Shown: piece after piece, positions 16,759 to 26,641 of the stretch | Layout of the letters: every line of letters begins with the position of its first letter | Position numbering within the stretch: position 1 is the stretch's first letter | Source of the DNA: Paenibacillus foliorum | GTDB taxonomy: Bacteria; Bacillota; Bacilli; Paenibacillales; NBRC-103111 | NCBI RefSeq assembly: GCF_013141765.1 | Contig: NZ_WHOD01000102.1 | Location: 124,001 to 188,000 of the forward strand | DNA length: 64,000 nucleotides | Direction: 5' to 3' | The notes under the pieces: generated by a model | What the model saw: the letters and a program-made list of their open reading frames with translations, nothing else | Databases searched by the model: none | What the model was told of the DNA's origin: nothing | Made by a program: the position numbers and the translations under genes

Positions 16759-18915
16759 TTAATAGGAACGCAATTGCGCCCAAGCTATTTCGGTCCGACA
16801 TAGCGTATCATTCTGATAGGCAAGTTTACCTTGCACATATAGGCAGTAGCCAGCTTCTAGATCCGTATCATCCGCTGACTCATTGGGGTTACGGTAAGTG
16901 ATTCGAAGCTCCATCCCTTGTACTTTAATCCGATCCAAGCAAAAACAATCCAACCCCACATCAATCGGATCCAAAACAATTCGATCCTTCTCAACGGATA
17001 AGCCTGCCACATGGGTAATTAACAGATCTATGTAATAGGAGTGATTGTATTCTTGCTCATCGCTTAAAGGTTCTCCTGTTTCGCTGTTATAGTGCTCAAC
17101 GAGACCAGGCTGTGACAAATCCCTGTTAAAAAAATGAAGGAAGGAATACTCTCGTAAAGAATGGGCAAACTCGCCGTCAAATTGATGATTTCTCCGCTTG
17201 CTTTCCCTAGCGAGCGAGTCAAGAGCAATCGAATTTGTATAAGGCCAAGTCGGACCATCCCATACGCAGCCATTACGACCTTTTACAAAGTGGCCCATCC
17301 AGCCCCCATCCTTGGAATAAGCAGGACAATCTATGGAGACTGAGGGGAATGGACTCTTCGTATTAAATTCATGTTCATTCATCAGATGCTCAATCATTCC
17401 ATTAAAACGATCGTCTATAATTTCTGCCCAGCCTGGGTAGATCCCGACTATATTCTTAACGAATGCTTTTTCATCGGTTTGATAATGAAGATCGTAGAAA
17501 TACTGCGATTGCTCATCCCACATTTTTTCAAGAATATCTTGCTTTATTTGATCAGCCTGCTGAAAGTATGCACTCGATTCCGGGTCTTCGGTAACCTCAC
17601 ATAATTTAGCTATAGCCAGTGTATTCAAGTAGTGATAGATAGCACGATCCACCCTTTTAAGATGGGTATAGGTTTGCTTATCTTTCGGATTCCTAGGGAA
17701 GTCATGGAAATACCAGTAGCTTGGCTGATATTCCTTGCCCGTACGCGTGTGTTTATGTTCAATCATTAAATGATCGGATTCATTGCCATGAACCTGATTC
17801 CATCCGGCTACATTCAGCTTCATGTAAGGCAGCAATTCAGCTGCAAATTGGACATTGCGGTGTACCAGATATAGCTTATAGGCAGCCCAACAGGAGAAAT
17901 TGGCGAAGGAATGCATAATGGTATCCACGGTCAAGCAGCGAAACATCCCATCTTCCCCAAGGGCTTCCTTCATGTTTTGTAAGGCGCCTTCACAAAATGT
18001 CGGATCATGATGCCATCTGGCATCCATAATATGCAAGGGAACTGAAAGATTAATCAGCTTGCTGAATTCCCACCCGCCCTTGCTAAAGGGCTTCTTGCTT
18101 TTTTTATGAGATCTTCCTTCATAAAAAAGCGGATGAGATAAATGCCCATACTGTGGATCTGCTGCATTGTGCCTAAGCAGAAACCAGCGGTAGAGCCACG
18201 TTTTATTCAGTACAGGATCACTGCTCTCAAATGTAGGCGCTTTCTCAAACCAGCTGTGATACTCTTTTCTGTGCCCCTCCAGTACCTGTTCTACAGTTAA
18301 ACCGCTTTCAGCACACGCACAAGCCCGTTCAGCTAACAGCTCCTGGCTGTCTTGACCTAGAATTCCAAACGCAGCGGATACGATAATCTGTTTGGATTCT
18401 CCTGGCTGCAAATGCACTCCCGTAAATAAAGAAGGATCACTTACTGCGATAACACCCTTAACATCAAAGCTATAATGCTCGATTCCAAAGCATCCATGCA
18501 GCTGATTTCCGTTGCGCTCCGAGAATGAATCCTCATACGTTTCAAGCCTCAATACAAGCTCTCTATCGCTTCGATTCACCCAAGTTTGGCAAGAAACCGC
18601 ACAATCATTCCATGTGATGAACTTTTTTTCCACTAAAGATAAACGCTTGTCCTTGTATTCCATCAGCAGGTGGCTAGGGAACCATTCTGTGCTGCACGGT
18701 TCAAAGGTTTGCACCCAATTCGTCGTTATCTTAAACAGCAGTGGGATATTAACTTTATGTATAAAATCGAACCTACCGGAAAAACCCGGCTCAGGATCCA
18801 AATAATCGGCCCATAATCGAGCACCCGTTGAACCGAGTAAAAACGCTCCTGGCTTAGTGCGCAGCATTTTTCTTCCTGCGCGCAATTCATCATCTATTCG
18901 ACTATCAACTAGCAT
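16759..18915 (-). CDS. Putative (alpha/alpha)6-barrel glycoside hydrolase, GH63/MGH1-like
   Basis: 718 residues, no signal peptide. An N-terminal beta domain (to about 240) is followed by a helical barrel with LNKTWLYRWFLLRHN, FSKGGWEFSKLINLS, EKMWDEQSQYFYDLHY, GCVWDGPTWPYTNSIALDSLA and EHYNSETGEPLS, all typical of GH63-related and mannosylglycerate-hydrolase-like barrels, where Asp/Glu residues in WD and EHYNS-type motifs act in catalysis. Good ribosome site (GGAGGATAATC). First gene of an operon with the BNR protein at 15654, under promoter B. The exact family is uncertain; RG-II-linked GH142-type enzymes share the fold, but I cannot show membership. A deoxy-sugar or pentose glycosidase would fit the context. 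Confidence 0.72.
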   Translation of the reverse strand: MLVDSRIDDELRAGRKMLRTKPGAFLLGSTGARLWADYLDPEPGFSGRFDFIHKVNIPLLFKITTNWVQTFEPCSTEWFPSHLLMEYKDKRLSLVEKKFITWNDCAVSCQTWVNRSDRELVLRLETYEDSFSERNGNQLHGCFGIEHYSFDVKGVIAVSDPSLFTGVHLQPGESKQIIVSAAFGILGQDSQELLAERACACAESGLTVEQVLEGHRKEYHSWFEKAPTFESSDPVLNKTWLYRWFLLRHNAADPQYGHLSHPLFYEGRSHKKSKKPFSKGGWEFSKLINLSVPLHIMDARWHHDPTFCEGALQNMKEALGEDGMFRCLTVDTIMHSFANFSCWAAYKLYLVHRNVQFAAELLPYMKLNVAGWNQVHGNESDHLMIEHKHTRTGKEYQPSYWYFHDFPRNPKDKQTYTHLKRVDRAIYHYLNTLAIAKLCEVTEDPESSAYFQQADQIKQDILEKMWDEQSQYFYDLHYQTDEKAFVKNIVGIYPGWAEIIDDRFNGMIEHLMNEHEFNTKSPFPSVSIDCPAYSKDGGWMGHFVKGRNGCVWDGPTWPYTNSIALDSLARESKRRNHQFDGEFAHSLREYSFLHFFNRDLSQPGLVEHYNSETGEPLSDEQEYNHSYYIDLLITHVAGLSVEKDRIVLDPIDVGLDCFCLDRIKVQGMELRITYRNPNESADDTDLEAGYCLYVQGKLAYQNDTLCRTEIAWAQLRSY

Positions 18916-18966
18916 GATTATCCTCCATCTCAGTTTCGTATGGTGGTGTATCTAACCTTCTGCTGT

Positions 18967-19020
18967 ATTATACAATGCTGCTTTGTAAAAATGTGGGTGT
19001 CTTTGAACTCATTGTATAGG
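18967..19020 (-). promoter_or_regulatory. Promoter B: operator and -10 box of the 18915 operon
   Basis: On the minus strand the distal half-site CCTATA starts at 19020 and a degenerate proximal half CCCACA at 18997 (23 bp spacing). A perfect TATAAT follows at 18972-18967. The distance from distal half-site to -10 is 48 bp, identical to promoters A and C. The distal half lies in AGTATGATTGCCCTATA, one base different from promoter A over 17 positions, right after the stop of the upstream BNR gene. Confidence 0.58.
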
Positions 19021-19030
19021 GCAATCATAC

Positions 19031-20017
19031 TCAAACCATTTTTGTTAGTTTATGGAACGCTATCCGTTCCCTTTTCCAGGTATAAGTAATGTATAAATCA
19101 TCCCCGTCAGCTACAATAGCCGGATACGAATATTGCTTCTCGCCTTGATCCAGAAGCCGTTCATTCTCCCAAGTAACTCCATTATCATTGGAGAATCGTA
19201 TCACAAGGGGAGTTCTCGGTCCCTTATGCTTTCCTTCCTCCAGTTGAGTAGGATTATAGACCAGCGCAAGCAATCCATTATTCAGCTTTACCAGGTCAAT
19301 ACCGCTATTATTATTAGGTAATTCTGTAGGATATGCCGTGCACCAGTTCCTTCCCCCATCGACTGAGTCGCTGCGGTAGATTACTCCTTCCGTGCTTCGG
19401 AGGAGCATATGCAATACATACGGCTGCGATTCCCATAAGGTCGGCTGAATAATCCCTTGGCCCTTCAATCCCTTCAAATTACTGCGATCTAAAGGAACTA
19501 TTTCACTGCGAGTCCATGTTGCCCCTCCATCCGAGGAAAGATCAACAAATGCATCCCATGCAGGTTCTAATGAAGCAGGGGCAGCGATGGTTCCATCGTG
19601 CAGAAGGATAGGTTTATTTTTTACTGGGCCTCTGCCGCCTTGATCCCCTTCTACTAAAAGAACAGGAGCTGTCCATGAAAGCCCATTATCGGAAGATTGA
19701 ATGACCATCGTTTCCCATTCTGCAATGTCACTTCCAACCTTGTAATATAAGAAAAGAATGCCGTCAGGCCTTCTAAAGAGGACCGGATTCCAATGAGGCA
19801 CATTCTCTTGATCGGCCACCTTAATAGGCTTAGTCCATCCATCGTTGCCTCTGTGCGAAATCCAGATCGCGACATCTCCGGCTTTTTCCTTAGTACCACC
19901 AAACCACGCTGCAATTACCCCTCCGCCCGGAAGCAGCTCCAAGGTGGAGGCGTGACAGCTGATAAACGGTCTATCATCCTCGAAAATAAATTCATTTACT
20001 ACATTTATATAGTTCAT
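19031..20017 (-). CDS. Six-bladed beta-propeller BNR/Asp-box protein (sialidase-fold glycan enzyme), copy 2
   Basis: 328 residues, no signal peptide. Asp-boxes [30 protein letters not shown] and [10 protein letters not shown] are present, with a degenerate [10 protein letters not shown] before them. [43 protein letters not shown] and [25 protein letters not shown] are the family motifs, related to the 15654 protein. A true sialidase arginine signature is not seen. It overlaps the GH95 gene by 4 bp (ATGA) and is last in the operon 26543->19031. No terminator is visible after it, so some read-through into the 18915 operon is possible. Confidence 0.78.
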   Translation of the reverse strand: MNYINVVNEFIFEDDRPFISCHASTLELLPGGGVIAAWFGGTKEKAGDVAIWISHRGNDGWTKPIKVADQENVPHWNPVLFRRPDGILFLYYKVGSDIAEWETMVIQSSDNGLSWTAPVLLVEGDQGGRGPVKNKPILLHDGTIAAPASLEPAWDAFVDLSSDGGATWTRSEIVPLDRSNLKGLKGQGIIQPTLWESQPYVLHMLLRSTEGVIYRSDSVDGGRNWCTAYPTELPNNNSGIDLVKLNNGLLALVYNPTQLEEGKHKGPRTPLVIRFSNDNGVTWENERLLDQGEKQYSYPAIVADGDDLYITYTWKRERIAFHKLTKMV

Positions 20018-22446
20018 CCTTCATTTACTCCTTGTGATGAGGCCAACAATCTCGCTTCAGCTTCATTGTAATCATTGGAATCTGATAAAGAGATGATTTC
20101 AAAGCACTGTCCAGCACGGGTCTCAAATGTGATAAGATTTCGTCCATTCGTTGACTGACAAATCAGATGCCCATCCAACCATACTTGTACAGGCTGTTCA
20201 GACCATAAGCTGCACATCTTACCGGCATTCGACTTAATTGCAGCTCGTGACAACGCACCTTGATCCCAAGTCATATCGACATCGAACCCTCCACGAGCCC
20301 TGAGTCCCTTAACGGCTCCATGGCTCCACTCGGAAGGCAACGCCGGCAGAAGCCGAATTGTGCCCGCGTGGCTTTGCAGCAGCATCTCCGTAATGCCTGA
20401 CATCCCCGCGAAATTACCATCAATCTGAAAAATATTCTGCTTAACCTTGGGATGTCGGTGAGCATTCATCATATTCGGATGAAGCCCACCCAGCAAAGTA
20501 TGCAAGAAACGGCTTGCTTCTTCCGACTCACCTAACCTTGCCCAGAAGTTCACGGTCCAGGCGCAGCTCCATCCTGTATGCGCGCCTCCATGGGCTAACC
20601 GACGTTCAAGCGTTTTCCTGCATGCCTTCGCCAGCTCATTCTGCCCATCAAATGTTACACAATCCAATGGATGAAGCGCGATCAAGTGCCCGATGTGGCG
20701 ATGACCCGGCTCCTGCTCCTCAAAATCCTCATCCCATTCCTGCAGCTGTCCGTAGGAACCGATACGCAAAGGAGGCATTCGCAGCAAGGCGCTCTCCAGC
20801 TGCTCTCGTAAAGTTGAAGCCTCTTGTAGAATCTGACCCGCCTCTATACAGTGCGTAAATAAATCCCTTATGAGCAGTAAATCCATTGTAGAAGCTTGGG
20901 TTACACTGCTACGCTGCCCATCCGGTGTGATAAAGAAATTTTCCGGCGAGGTGGATGGACATGTGACCAAGTGACCATCGGGTCCCTCAACGAGCCAATC
21001 GAGGCAGAATAAGGCAGCTTCCTTAAGCGCAGGAAACGCTCGCTTGAGGAAAGCTTCATCTTGGCTGAACGCATAATGCTCCCACAAATGCTGGCACAGC
21101 CACGCTCCTGCCATCGGCCAAAATGCCCAGCTGGGCGATCCCCCAACAGGCGTTGCCGTACGCCATAGGTCGATGTTATGATGCGCGGTCCAACCGCGGC
21201 AGCGGTAGTGGACTGCGGCTACTTTCCGTCCAGTTATTCTTAATCCCTCGATCAGCTCAAATAGCGGCTCGTGGCATTCAGCGAGATTGCCCGCTTCCGC
21301 AGGCCAATAATTCATCTCAATATTAATATTAGTCGTCCAGCTGCTGCACCATGGAGGCTGCATTTTATCATTCCATATCCCTTGTAAATTCGCTGGCTGC
21401 GAACCAGGGCGGGAGCTGGAGAGGAGCAAGTATCTGGCATACTGAAAAAATAATGCGGAAAGCCCCGGATCGCTCGCTCCATTCCGAATAGCTTGGATAC
21501 GCTTATCTGTTGGAAGATCGCTCTTATCCTCGCCACCAAACTCCAGTTCGACTCTACCGAATAAGGAGGAATAATCGCTCTTGTGGCGTTCTTTTAGGCG
21601 TTCATGTCCTAGCTGACTTGCCGCCTTTAGCCATGTATTACACAGCTCTGATGGATTTTTACCCGAAGTGGCCGGATTTTTATCGAACCCGTTGTAGCTG
21701 GTAGCAGCGCTTAAGAGCAGGGTGACCTCACCTTTACCGCTGACAGTGATACGTCCTCCATTGACCTCAACCTTGCCTTGATTAGCGGAGGCCTGTAATT
21801 GAATTTCAAAGCTCATTCCTTTTCCATCCGCATACTGCACAGGCTCAGATGACTTCACCGTATTGGGAAGGACATGAGCCGGCGCTTGGCCAGCCAGTGT
21901 TATGGTGTCACCTGATAAACGGCGGACCGAATATTGCAGCGGGCTATGAAGTATAGCGGTAAAGCTGGACTTACTCTCGCTGATTAAGCGTATGACCATG
22001 ACTTGATCTACCGCAGAGACGAATATTTCTCTCGTGTATAAGACACCGTCAAGACGGTAGCTCACCCGAACTAGTCCTTCATCCAGATCCAGCTCCCTGC
22101 GGTAATCGGAAATCTCACCTGCCGTTTCGAAGATAAGCTCTACATCGCCTAACGGCATATAGGATTCAATATCAGGCCCTTCCATATATTGCTCAATTGT
22201 CGATTCCGCTTCCTCATACTTTTGGGAAAAAATGAGTTTCCGCACGGAGTCCAAATGACGCTCCGCATCCAGCCGAATCGTTTCCCGAGGCTCTCCAGAC
22301 CAAAGGGTATCCTCATTAAGAACAATACGCTCACGGTCTGTTCCCCCATATACCATTCCGCCTAACCGACCGTTGCCGACAGGAAGGGCTTCAAACCAAT
22401 TATGAGCAGGCTCTTTGTACCAAAGCGCTAATTTCTTGCCGGGCAT
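20014..22446 (-). CDS. GH95-family alpha-L-fucosidase / alpha-L-galactosidase, second copy
   Basis: About 810 residues from ATG 22446, chosen over 22470 because GAGGAGGGG lies at the right distance. GH95 markers: [64 protein letters not shown] (N-x-N pair kept), [24 protein letters not shown] and [19 protein letters not shown] (Asp kept). No signal peptide. Compared with the 2100 enzyme it is clearly diverged outside these motifs, and the GG after IDGNF becomes AG, so the substrate pocket may differ. It lies between the 903-residue glycosidase (45 bp upstream) and the BNR protein (overlapping). Probable role: removal of alpha-linked L-fucose or L-galactose inside the cell. Confidence 0.95.
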   Translation of the reverse strand: MPGKKLALWYKEPAHNWFEALPVGNGRLGGMVYGGTDRERIVLNEDTLWSGEPRETIRLDAERHLDSVRKLIFSQKYEEAESTIEQYMEGPDIESYMPLGDVELIFETAGEISDYRRELDLDEGLVRVSYRLDGVLYTREIFVSAVDQVMVIRLISESKSSFTAILHSPLQYSVRRLSGDTITLAGQAPAHVLPNTVKSSEPVQYADGKGMSFEIQLQASANQGKVEVNGGRITVSGKGEVTLLLSAATSYNGFDKNPATSGKNPSELCNTWLKAASQLGHERLKERHKSDYSSLFGRVELEFGGEDKSDLPTDKRIQAIRNGASDPGLSALFFQYARYLLLSSSRPGSQPANLQGIWNDKMQPPWCSSWTTNINIEMNYWPAEAGNLAECHEPLFELIEGLRITGRKVAAVHYRCRGWTAHHNIDLWRTATPVGGSPSWAFWPMAGAWLCQHLWEHYAFSQDEAFLKRAFPALKEAALFCLDWLVEGPDGHLVTCPSTSPENFFITPDGQRSSVTQASTMDLLLIRDLFTHCIEAGQILQEASTLREQLESALLRMPPLRIGSYGQLQEWDEDFEEQEPGHRHIGHLIALHPLDCVTFDGQNELAKACRKTLERRLAHGGAHTGWSCAWTVNFWARLGESEEASRFLHTLLGGLHPNMMNAHRHPKVKQNIFQIDGNFAGMSGITEMLLQSHAGTIRLLPALPSEWSHGAVKGLRARGGFDVDMTWDQGALSRAAIKSNAGKMCSLWSEQPVQVWLDGHLICQSTNGRNLITFETRAGQCFEIISLSDSNDYNEAEARLLASSQGVNEG

Positions 22447-22491
22447 ATGCTTCCCCTCCTCATTTACCATAGCGGCTGATTGATTATCGTG

Positions 22492-25203
22492 CTATTCGTA
22501 TAACCAGTCTAGAGTATCGATGCCATCGTTCTTGTGTTCAACATCACGCTGCCGCATAACTTGATCTGCAGGGACAATACCCAGAATCAAGTAAGCACCT
22601 CTGCCGAAGTCTAACGTATGCCGTCCAGCTTCATAGTTAAAAGCATGCACATTCACGGAGGGATAAGCGTACAAGCGGAGTCCCTTGCGAAGGATGGGTG
22701 CGTATCCGCCCATATCGTCCGCATGCGTATTCTCTTCCAAGCTTGGAGCTTGAAGCCACTGCTGATCCTTATTATTGAAATAACCGATCAGCACTTGGGA
22801 CGGCTGCTCAAGTTCAATATCAATCGCTATCCCATTCAGCCCTGCCTGCATTTGGCCAAATCGGATACCCGTCAAATTATTCAATTCCTCCGCACAGCTG
22901 ACGATATGAATGTCCCCATCCGTAAATACGTAGGTTCCTTTCTCCACCTTGAACAGTTCTGCATTGTCTGACAGCAGCTTAAATGGAACCTCCTTGTAAG
23001 GGACAATCGGCTCCTTCAAGTTCTGAAGCGCCTGAGGTAACTGGCCTGCCTTCAATTCCTCCAAATGCAGTTTGAATTGGTCCAGCTCCGTTTCATAGAT
23101 CGGCAAGCATTGCTTCCAATGTCCGAATTCAAGGCCATTGCGAACCGGAACCTTTCGTTGAGGAGTCTGCATGCTATTAGCAAACAGATAAGTCTTCTCG
23201 GTTATATGGGTCAGCTCCCGGTAGCTTTCCAGGCCATTCTCCAGATGAACGGCAGCTTGCTCCAACAAATCAAGTCCCTTGAAAAACTCCCCCTTAACCG
23301 TATGCTTATAGGTCAATATGAGCATAGCGGCTTGAACCTTCTGCACATACACCTCAACCATATGCTGGAGAGCGTACATATCGCTGACCAACCGCTGGAA
23401 TTCATCCATATTACATGTTACCGAGGATTGTGCTCGCTCAATTGCCCGTACAGCATCCTTAGCATGACGCACTGCGTCTGCAATAATTTCCGGCGGTGTT
23501 TCCCCGATATGCGTTTCTCCCGCCAGTTCTCTGGTTACATAGTCCTCCAAACGCTCACCCTGTGGCGCCTGTGACTCCCATAAATCTGCCCATGGCATGT
23601 GGCGGTCTGGGTTCGTTAGCTGACTCATCGTCATTCCCAAACTCATCGTCTGGCGGTTCCCCTCTGTGATGCCAAATCTGCGCAGCAGCTTAGGCGCACA
23701 TTCCCCCGATGCATCGTAGGCATCGAGTATAGCTTCTCCTGCTTCTAGGCTGCCGTACTTTTGCCCCAACACTCTAATCCAGTATTGTCGTTCTGCCTGA
23801 GGATCACGATCAGGATTCCAAGCATATCGAAACCAGGAAGCGAACCAAATCCAGTCACGATCCAATTGTCTCAGTCTAGGCTCAACTTTATCCGGAGCAA
23901 AGGGCCAATCCCAGAAAAAGAGCGGGTACAAATGAAGGCCGTTGGCCTTGAGCCGATATTTGGCCGCCTGCATGCTTTTTTGAATAAAAGATGGCGATCC
24001 ATAACGAAAGGGCTCTAGATTAGCAAGGATATGCACATTGACGATATGTACAGTTTGCATGGAACCAAGGCGGTTATGAATGTCCTTCCATTTGCCTCGC
24101 GGTGTGTAAGTCGTGAGTGACTCCCCATTATATTTGGCTTCTGTAAATAAGTTAGGATAAAGTGGCAGAGCGGCCTCGATAACCTTTTGCGGTTCAATGG
24201 CATGTGAACGAAGGATAATCGGCGGCTTTTCCTTAACGTTCAGATCCTTCAGCCCATCGAGTACACCGGCAATAATCGTTTCGTTAAACCATTCCACACC
24301 ATAGATTTGTCCTTGCAGCGCTTCCCCCAGGCAGACCATCAATCCTACGTTCGGGAACGATTTGACAAAGGCCGAGATTGATTTCTTATAATAATTGCTA
24401 GTAAAAGGCAGCGGCTTGGGCTGATGCAGCTTCAAGCCATGCTTTTCGGCGAACGGCAGAGGAATATGAATGTTATAAAATTTAAGCACAACCCATATTC
24501 CGCGTTTATCAGCCTCTTCGGTTAACCAGCGGAAGGTGTCCACATTGAGCGCAAATTCCTCTTCCGTGACCTCAAGAGCTTCCGGATAATCTTCCAATCG
24601 AACCAAAGAAGAGAAGGGATGCCCGGTCCACAAATAAAAAATATTGCACCGCTGCTCCAGCATCATATCGAGGAAATCCAGCCATAATCCCCGCTCATAA
24701 AACCAAGGAAAACGCCCCGGTGTCAGAGGATACTCATAGGTTTGGCGCGGCGGCTCAACCGTTGTTTTCTGTAGGCCGATCGCCGGCCCCCTCAAGGCAA
24801 AACTAGGCGCATCTCCGTAAGCGATATCCTCCGGCAGCAGCCCCGCTGTGCGAATACGCTGTGCAAGCTCCAGACAGCCGTATAATACGCCAGAGTCATT
24901 GCCACCGGAAATGGTGACCAGATTTCCCGAAACGGAGGCCACATAGAAGCCTTCGCCCTCTGGATTCTCTGTATGGTAGAGCAGTACATCACGCTCTTCC
25001 AATTGTTGAAGAAACTGAGATTCGCCGCGGTTTCCGACAAATAGCTTTCTTCCCTTTATCGAACGATAGCTATCCCATGTCCAGGATACTGCTTCTTCTA
25101 ATACATCGTATCCGGAATCCTGAAAGGCTTGTTTGAGCAGCTGGATTCCATTTTTCACCCGCGGGGCGGGATTGTGATCATAAGCAAGTGTAATGGCTTT
25201 CAT
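22492..25203 (-). CDS. Unclassified TIM-barrel glycosidase with GH20b/GH67N-like N-terminal domain
   Basis: 903 residues, no signal peptide. The N-terminal part ends in LVTISGGNDSGVLYGCLELAQRI, the style of the small alpha/beta domain that precedes the barrel in GH20, GH67, GH84 and GH115 enzymes. The barrel follows (about 150-500): FALRGPAIGLQKT, LWLDFLDMMLEQRCNIFYLW, LTEEADKRGIWVVLKFYN, VGLMVCLGEALQGQ and LFTEAKYNGE; Glu residues in the last two are candidate acids. A helical region (about 560-710) and a C-terminal beta domain complete it. I do not recognise the family. The relation to alpha-glucuronidase/hexosaminidase-like barrels is by fold pattern only. It sits between GH29 and GH95 genes in one operon, so action on an acidic or N-acetylated residue next to fucose is a reasonable guess. 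Confidence 0.7.
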   Translation of the reverse strand: MKAITLAYDHNPAPRVKNGIQLLKQAFQDSGYDVLEEAVSWTWDSYRSIKGRKLFVGNRGESQFLQQLEERDVLLYHTENPEGEGFYVASVSGNLVTISGGNDSGVLYGCLELAQRIRTAGLLPEDIAYGDAPSFALRGPAIGLQKTTVEPPRQTYEYPLTPGRFPWFYERGLWLDFLDMMLEQRCNIFYLWTGHPFSSLVRLEDYPEALEVTEEEFALNVDTFRWLTEEADKRGIWVVLKFYNIHIPLPFAEKHGLKLHQPKPLPFTSNYYKKSISAFVKSFPNVGLMVCLGEALQGQIYGVEWFNETIIAGVLDGLKDLNVKEKPPIILRSHAIEPQKVIEAALPLYPNLFTEAKYNGESLTTYTPRGKWKDIHNRLGSMQTVHIVNVHILANLEPFRYGSPSFIQKSMQAAKYRLKANGLHLYPLFFWDWPFAPDKVEPRLRQLDRDWIWFASWFRYAWNPDRDPQAERQYWIRVLGQKYGSLEAGEAILDAYDASGECAPKLLRRFGITEGNRQTMSLGMTMSQLTNPDRHMPWADLWESQAPQGERLEDYVTRELAGETHIGETPPEIIADAVRHAKDAVRAIERAQSSVTCNMDEFQRLVSDMYALQHMVEVYVQKVQAAMLILTYKHTVKGEFFKGLDLLEQAAVHLENGLESYRELTHITEKTYLFANSMQTPQRKVPVRNGLEFGHWKQCLPIYETELDQFKLHLEELKAGQLPQALQNLKEPIVPYKEVPFKLLSDNAELFKVEKGTYVFTDGDIHIVSCAEELNNLTGIRFGQMQAGLNGIAIDIELEQPSQVLIGYFNNKDQQWLQAPSLEENTHADDMGGYAPILRKGLRLYAYPSVNVHAFNYEAGRHTLDFGRGAYLILGIVPADQVMRQRDVEHKNDGIDTLDWLYE

Positions 25204-25238
25204 TATTGCATAACCCTCCCTGACTAACTTTAATTCAT

Positions 25239-26543
25239 TTATTTTAAAAATAGTTCAATAACTGGAACCGTCACATTCGGCTTCTTAACGGGCAAGGATA
25301 ATACGAGAGTATTCTCGTCTCTGCCTTCCTTGAAAGCTCCATTATCTATGCCGCTTGCAACAAAGCCTTGCTTAAACCTGATTTCAGAAGCATCGTTCAA
25401 CAGCTGGGCATACTCTACCTTACCTGCGAATCCGTGAAGCTGAATATTTTTGAATGGCCAGCTGTACACATGCACATACATACGGTTTGTTTGCGGGTTA
25501 TACGTCAGGCGGCAATCTTGAGGGCACTCGAAGGCAGCAGGTGCCTCTGTGCATCCATAGATAGCGCGGCTATGCCGTTTCATCCACTCGCCAATCCCCT
25601 TTAACCTGTCTATAGCCCGTTCATCAAACTCACCACGACCGGTAGGACCAACGTTCAATAGCAGATTACCCCCGCGGCTGACAGCGTCTATCAGCATTTT
25701 GACCAAGACGTCGACGCTTTTCCATGATTCCTCTTCACGATGGTATCCCCATGAGCCGCTGAAGGTATGGCAAGTTTCCCATACAACTCGCTTGCCATTT
25801 ACCTGAACCCACTTGGTAGGTATATACTGCTCCGGCGTTGTTATATCCCCCCCTACTTGGAGGCGGTCATTGAGCAATATTCCAGGCTGCTTGGATCGGA
25901 TCATTCGAACCAGCTCTTCACTGCCCCAATCCACCTTGCCTTTGCCTGGCAATCCATTCTCCGAAGGGAATGAAAAATCATAGAACATCAAGTCTATTTG
26001 GCCAAATTCCGTCATGAGCTCTTCCGTCTGTCCGAATAAATAATCACGGTAAATCGAGAAATCCAGTTCTTCGCTTTTGGCAATAAACTCCGGATCCAGA
26101 CGAAGCGGATGCTTAGTATCGACGGTATAGTGCGGGTGATGCCAGTCGATTAAGGAATGATACAATCCAACTTTCATATCCTTATTTCTGAATGCGTCTA
26201 CCATCGGTCTTAGAACGTCACGTCCAGCCGGAGATTTGGTCGCCTTGTAATCGGTAAGCTTACTGTCCCACAAGCAGAAGCCTTCATGATGTTTGGTCGT
26301 TACCACAAAATATTTCATGCCTGCATCCGCCGCTAGCTGCGCCCATAGTTCGGGATCATATAAATCGGGATCAAACCGTTTGAAATATTTATTGCTATAC
26401 TTTTCCCCGCTTAATTTCTCCCGTGACTGAAGCCATTCATGTCTTGCCGCTAGCGAATATAGGCCCCAGTGGATAAACAAACCGAACCGGTCATTAGTAA
26501 ACCATTCACTATTTCCTTCTGTTTGCTCAACCTCAAATGTCAT
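25239..26543 (-). CDS. GH29-family alpha-L-fucosidase
   Basis: 434 residues from ATG 26543, preceded by AAAAGGAGC; an in-frame upstream start at 26573 has no ribosome site. Hallmarks: DRFGLFIHWGLYSLAARHEW near the N-terminus, KYFVVTTKHHEGFCLWDS, VGLYHSLIDWHHPHY, LMFYDFSF with Asp189 as probable nucleophile, LLNDRLQVGGDITTPEQYIP, and GGNLLLNVGPTGRGEFDERA. GH29 enzymes are retaining exo-fucosidases for alpha-1,2/3/4/6 links. The length fits a compact two-domain enzyme, and there is no signal peptide. First gene of the operon 26543->19031 under promoter C. Confidence 0.94.
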   Translation of the reverse strand: MTFEVEQTEGNSEWFTNDRFGLFIHWGLYSLAARHEWLQSREKLSGEKYSNKYFKRFDPDLYDPELWAQLAADAGMKYFVVTTKHHEGFCLWDSKLTDYKATKSPAGRDVLRPMVDAFRNKDMKVGLYHSLIDWHHPHYTVDTKHPLRLDPEFIAKSEELDFSIYRDYLFGQTEELMTEFGQIDLMFYDFSFPSENGLPGKGKVDWGSEELVRMIRSKQPGILLNDRLQVGGDITTPEQYIPTKWVQVNGKRVVWETCHTFSGSWGYHREEESWKSVDVLVKMLIDAVSRGGNLLLNVGPTGRGEFDERAIDRLKGIGEWMKRHSRAIYGCTEAPAAFECPQDCRLTYNPQTNRMYVHVYSWPFKNIQLHGFAGKVEYAQLLNDASEIRFKQGFVASGIDNGAFKEGRDENTLVLSLPVKKPNVTVPVIELFLK

Positions 26544-26587
26544 TAGAATATGCTCCTTTTCAATCCATCTCAAAGCTCATGGGTACA

Positions 26588-26641
26588 AGTTTAAAGGAAG
26601 TTTGCCTATCGTTTATAGGTCGAATTTATCCTTTCTATAGG
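26588..26641 (-). promoter_or_regulatory. Promoter C: direct-repeat operator and -10 box of the GH29 operon
   Basis: On the minus strand CCTATA half-sites start at 26641 and 26619 (22 bp apart). A weak -10, TAAACT, lies at 26593-26588. Both distances (26 and 48 bp from half-site to -10) equal those of promoter A. The predicted transcription start gives a leader of about 38 bases before the GH29 ATG. No other obvious promoter exists in the 302 bp between GH29 and the SCP gene. Confidence 0.55.

Noticed and set aside
15654-20017. Naming the two BNR proteins sialidases (GH33)
   Set aside because: Asp-boxes only show the fold; the arginine signature and a sialic acid catabolic set are missing.
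1-26543. Calling the locus a rhamnogalacturonan-II utilisation system
   Set aside because: The enzyme set is suggestive, but several RG-II-specific families cannot be confirmed by eye, so it is kept as one hypothesis only.
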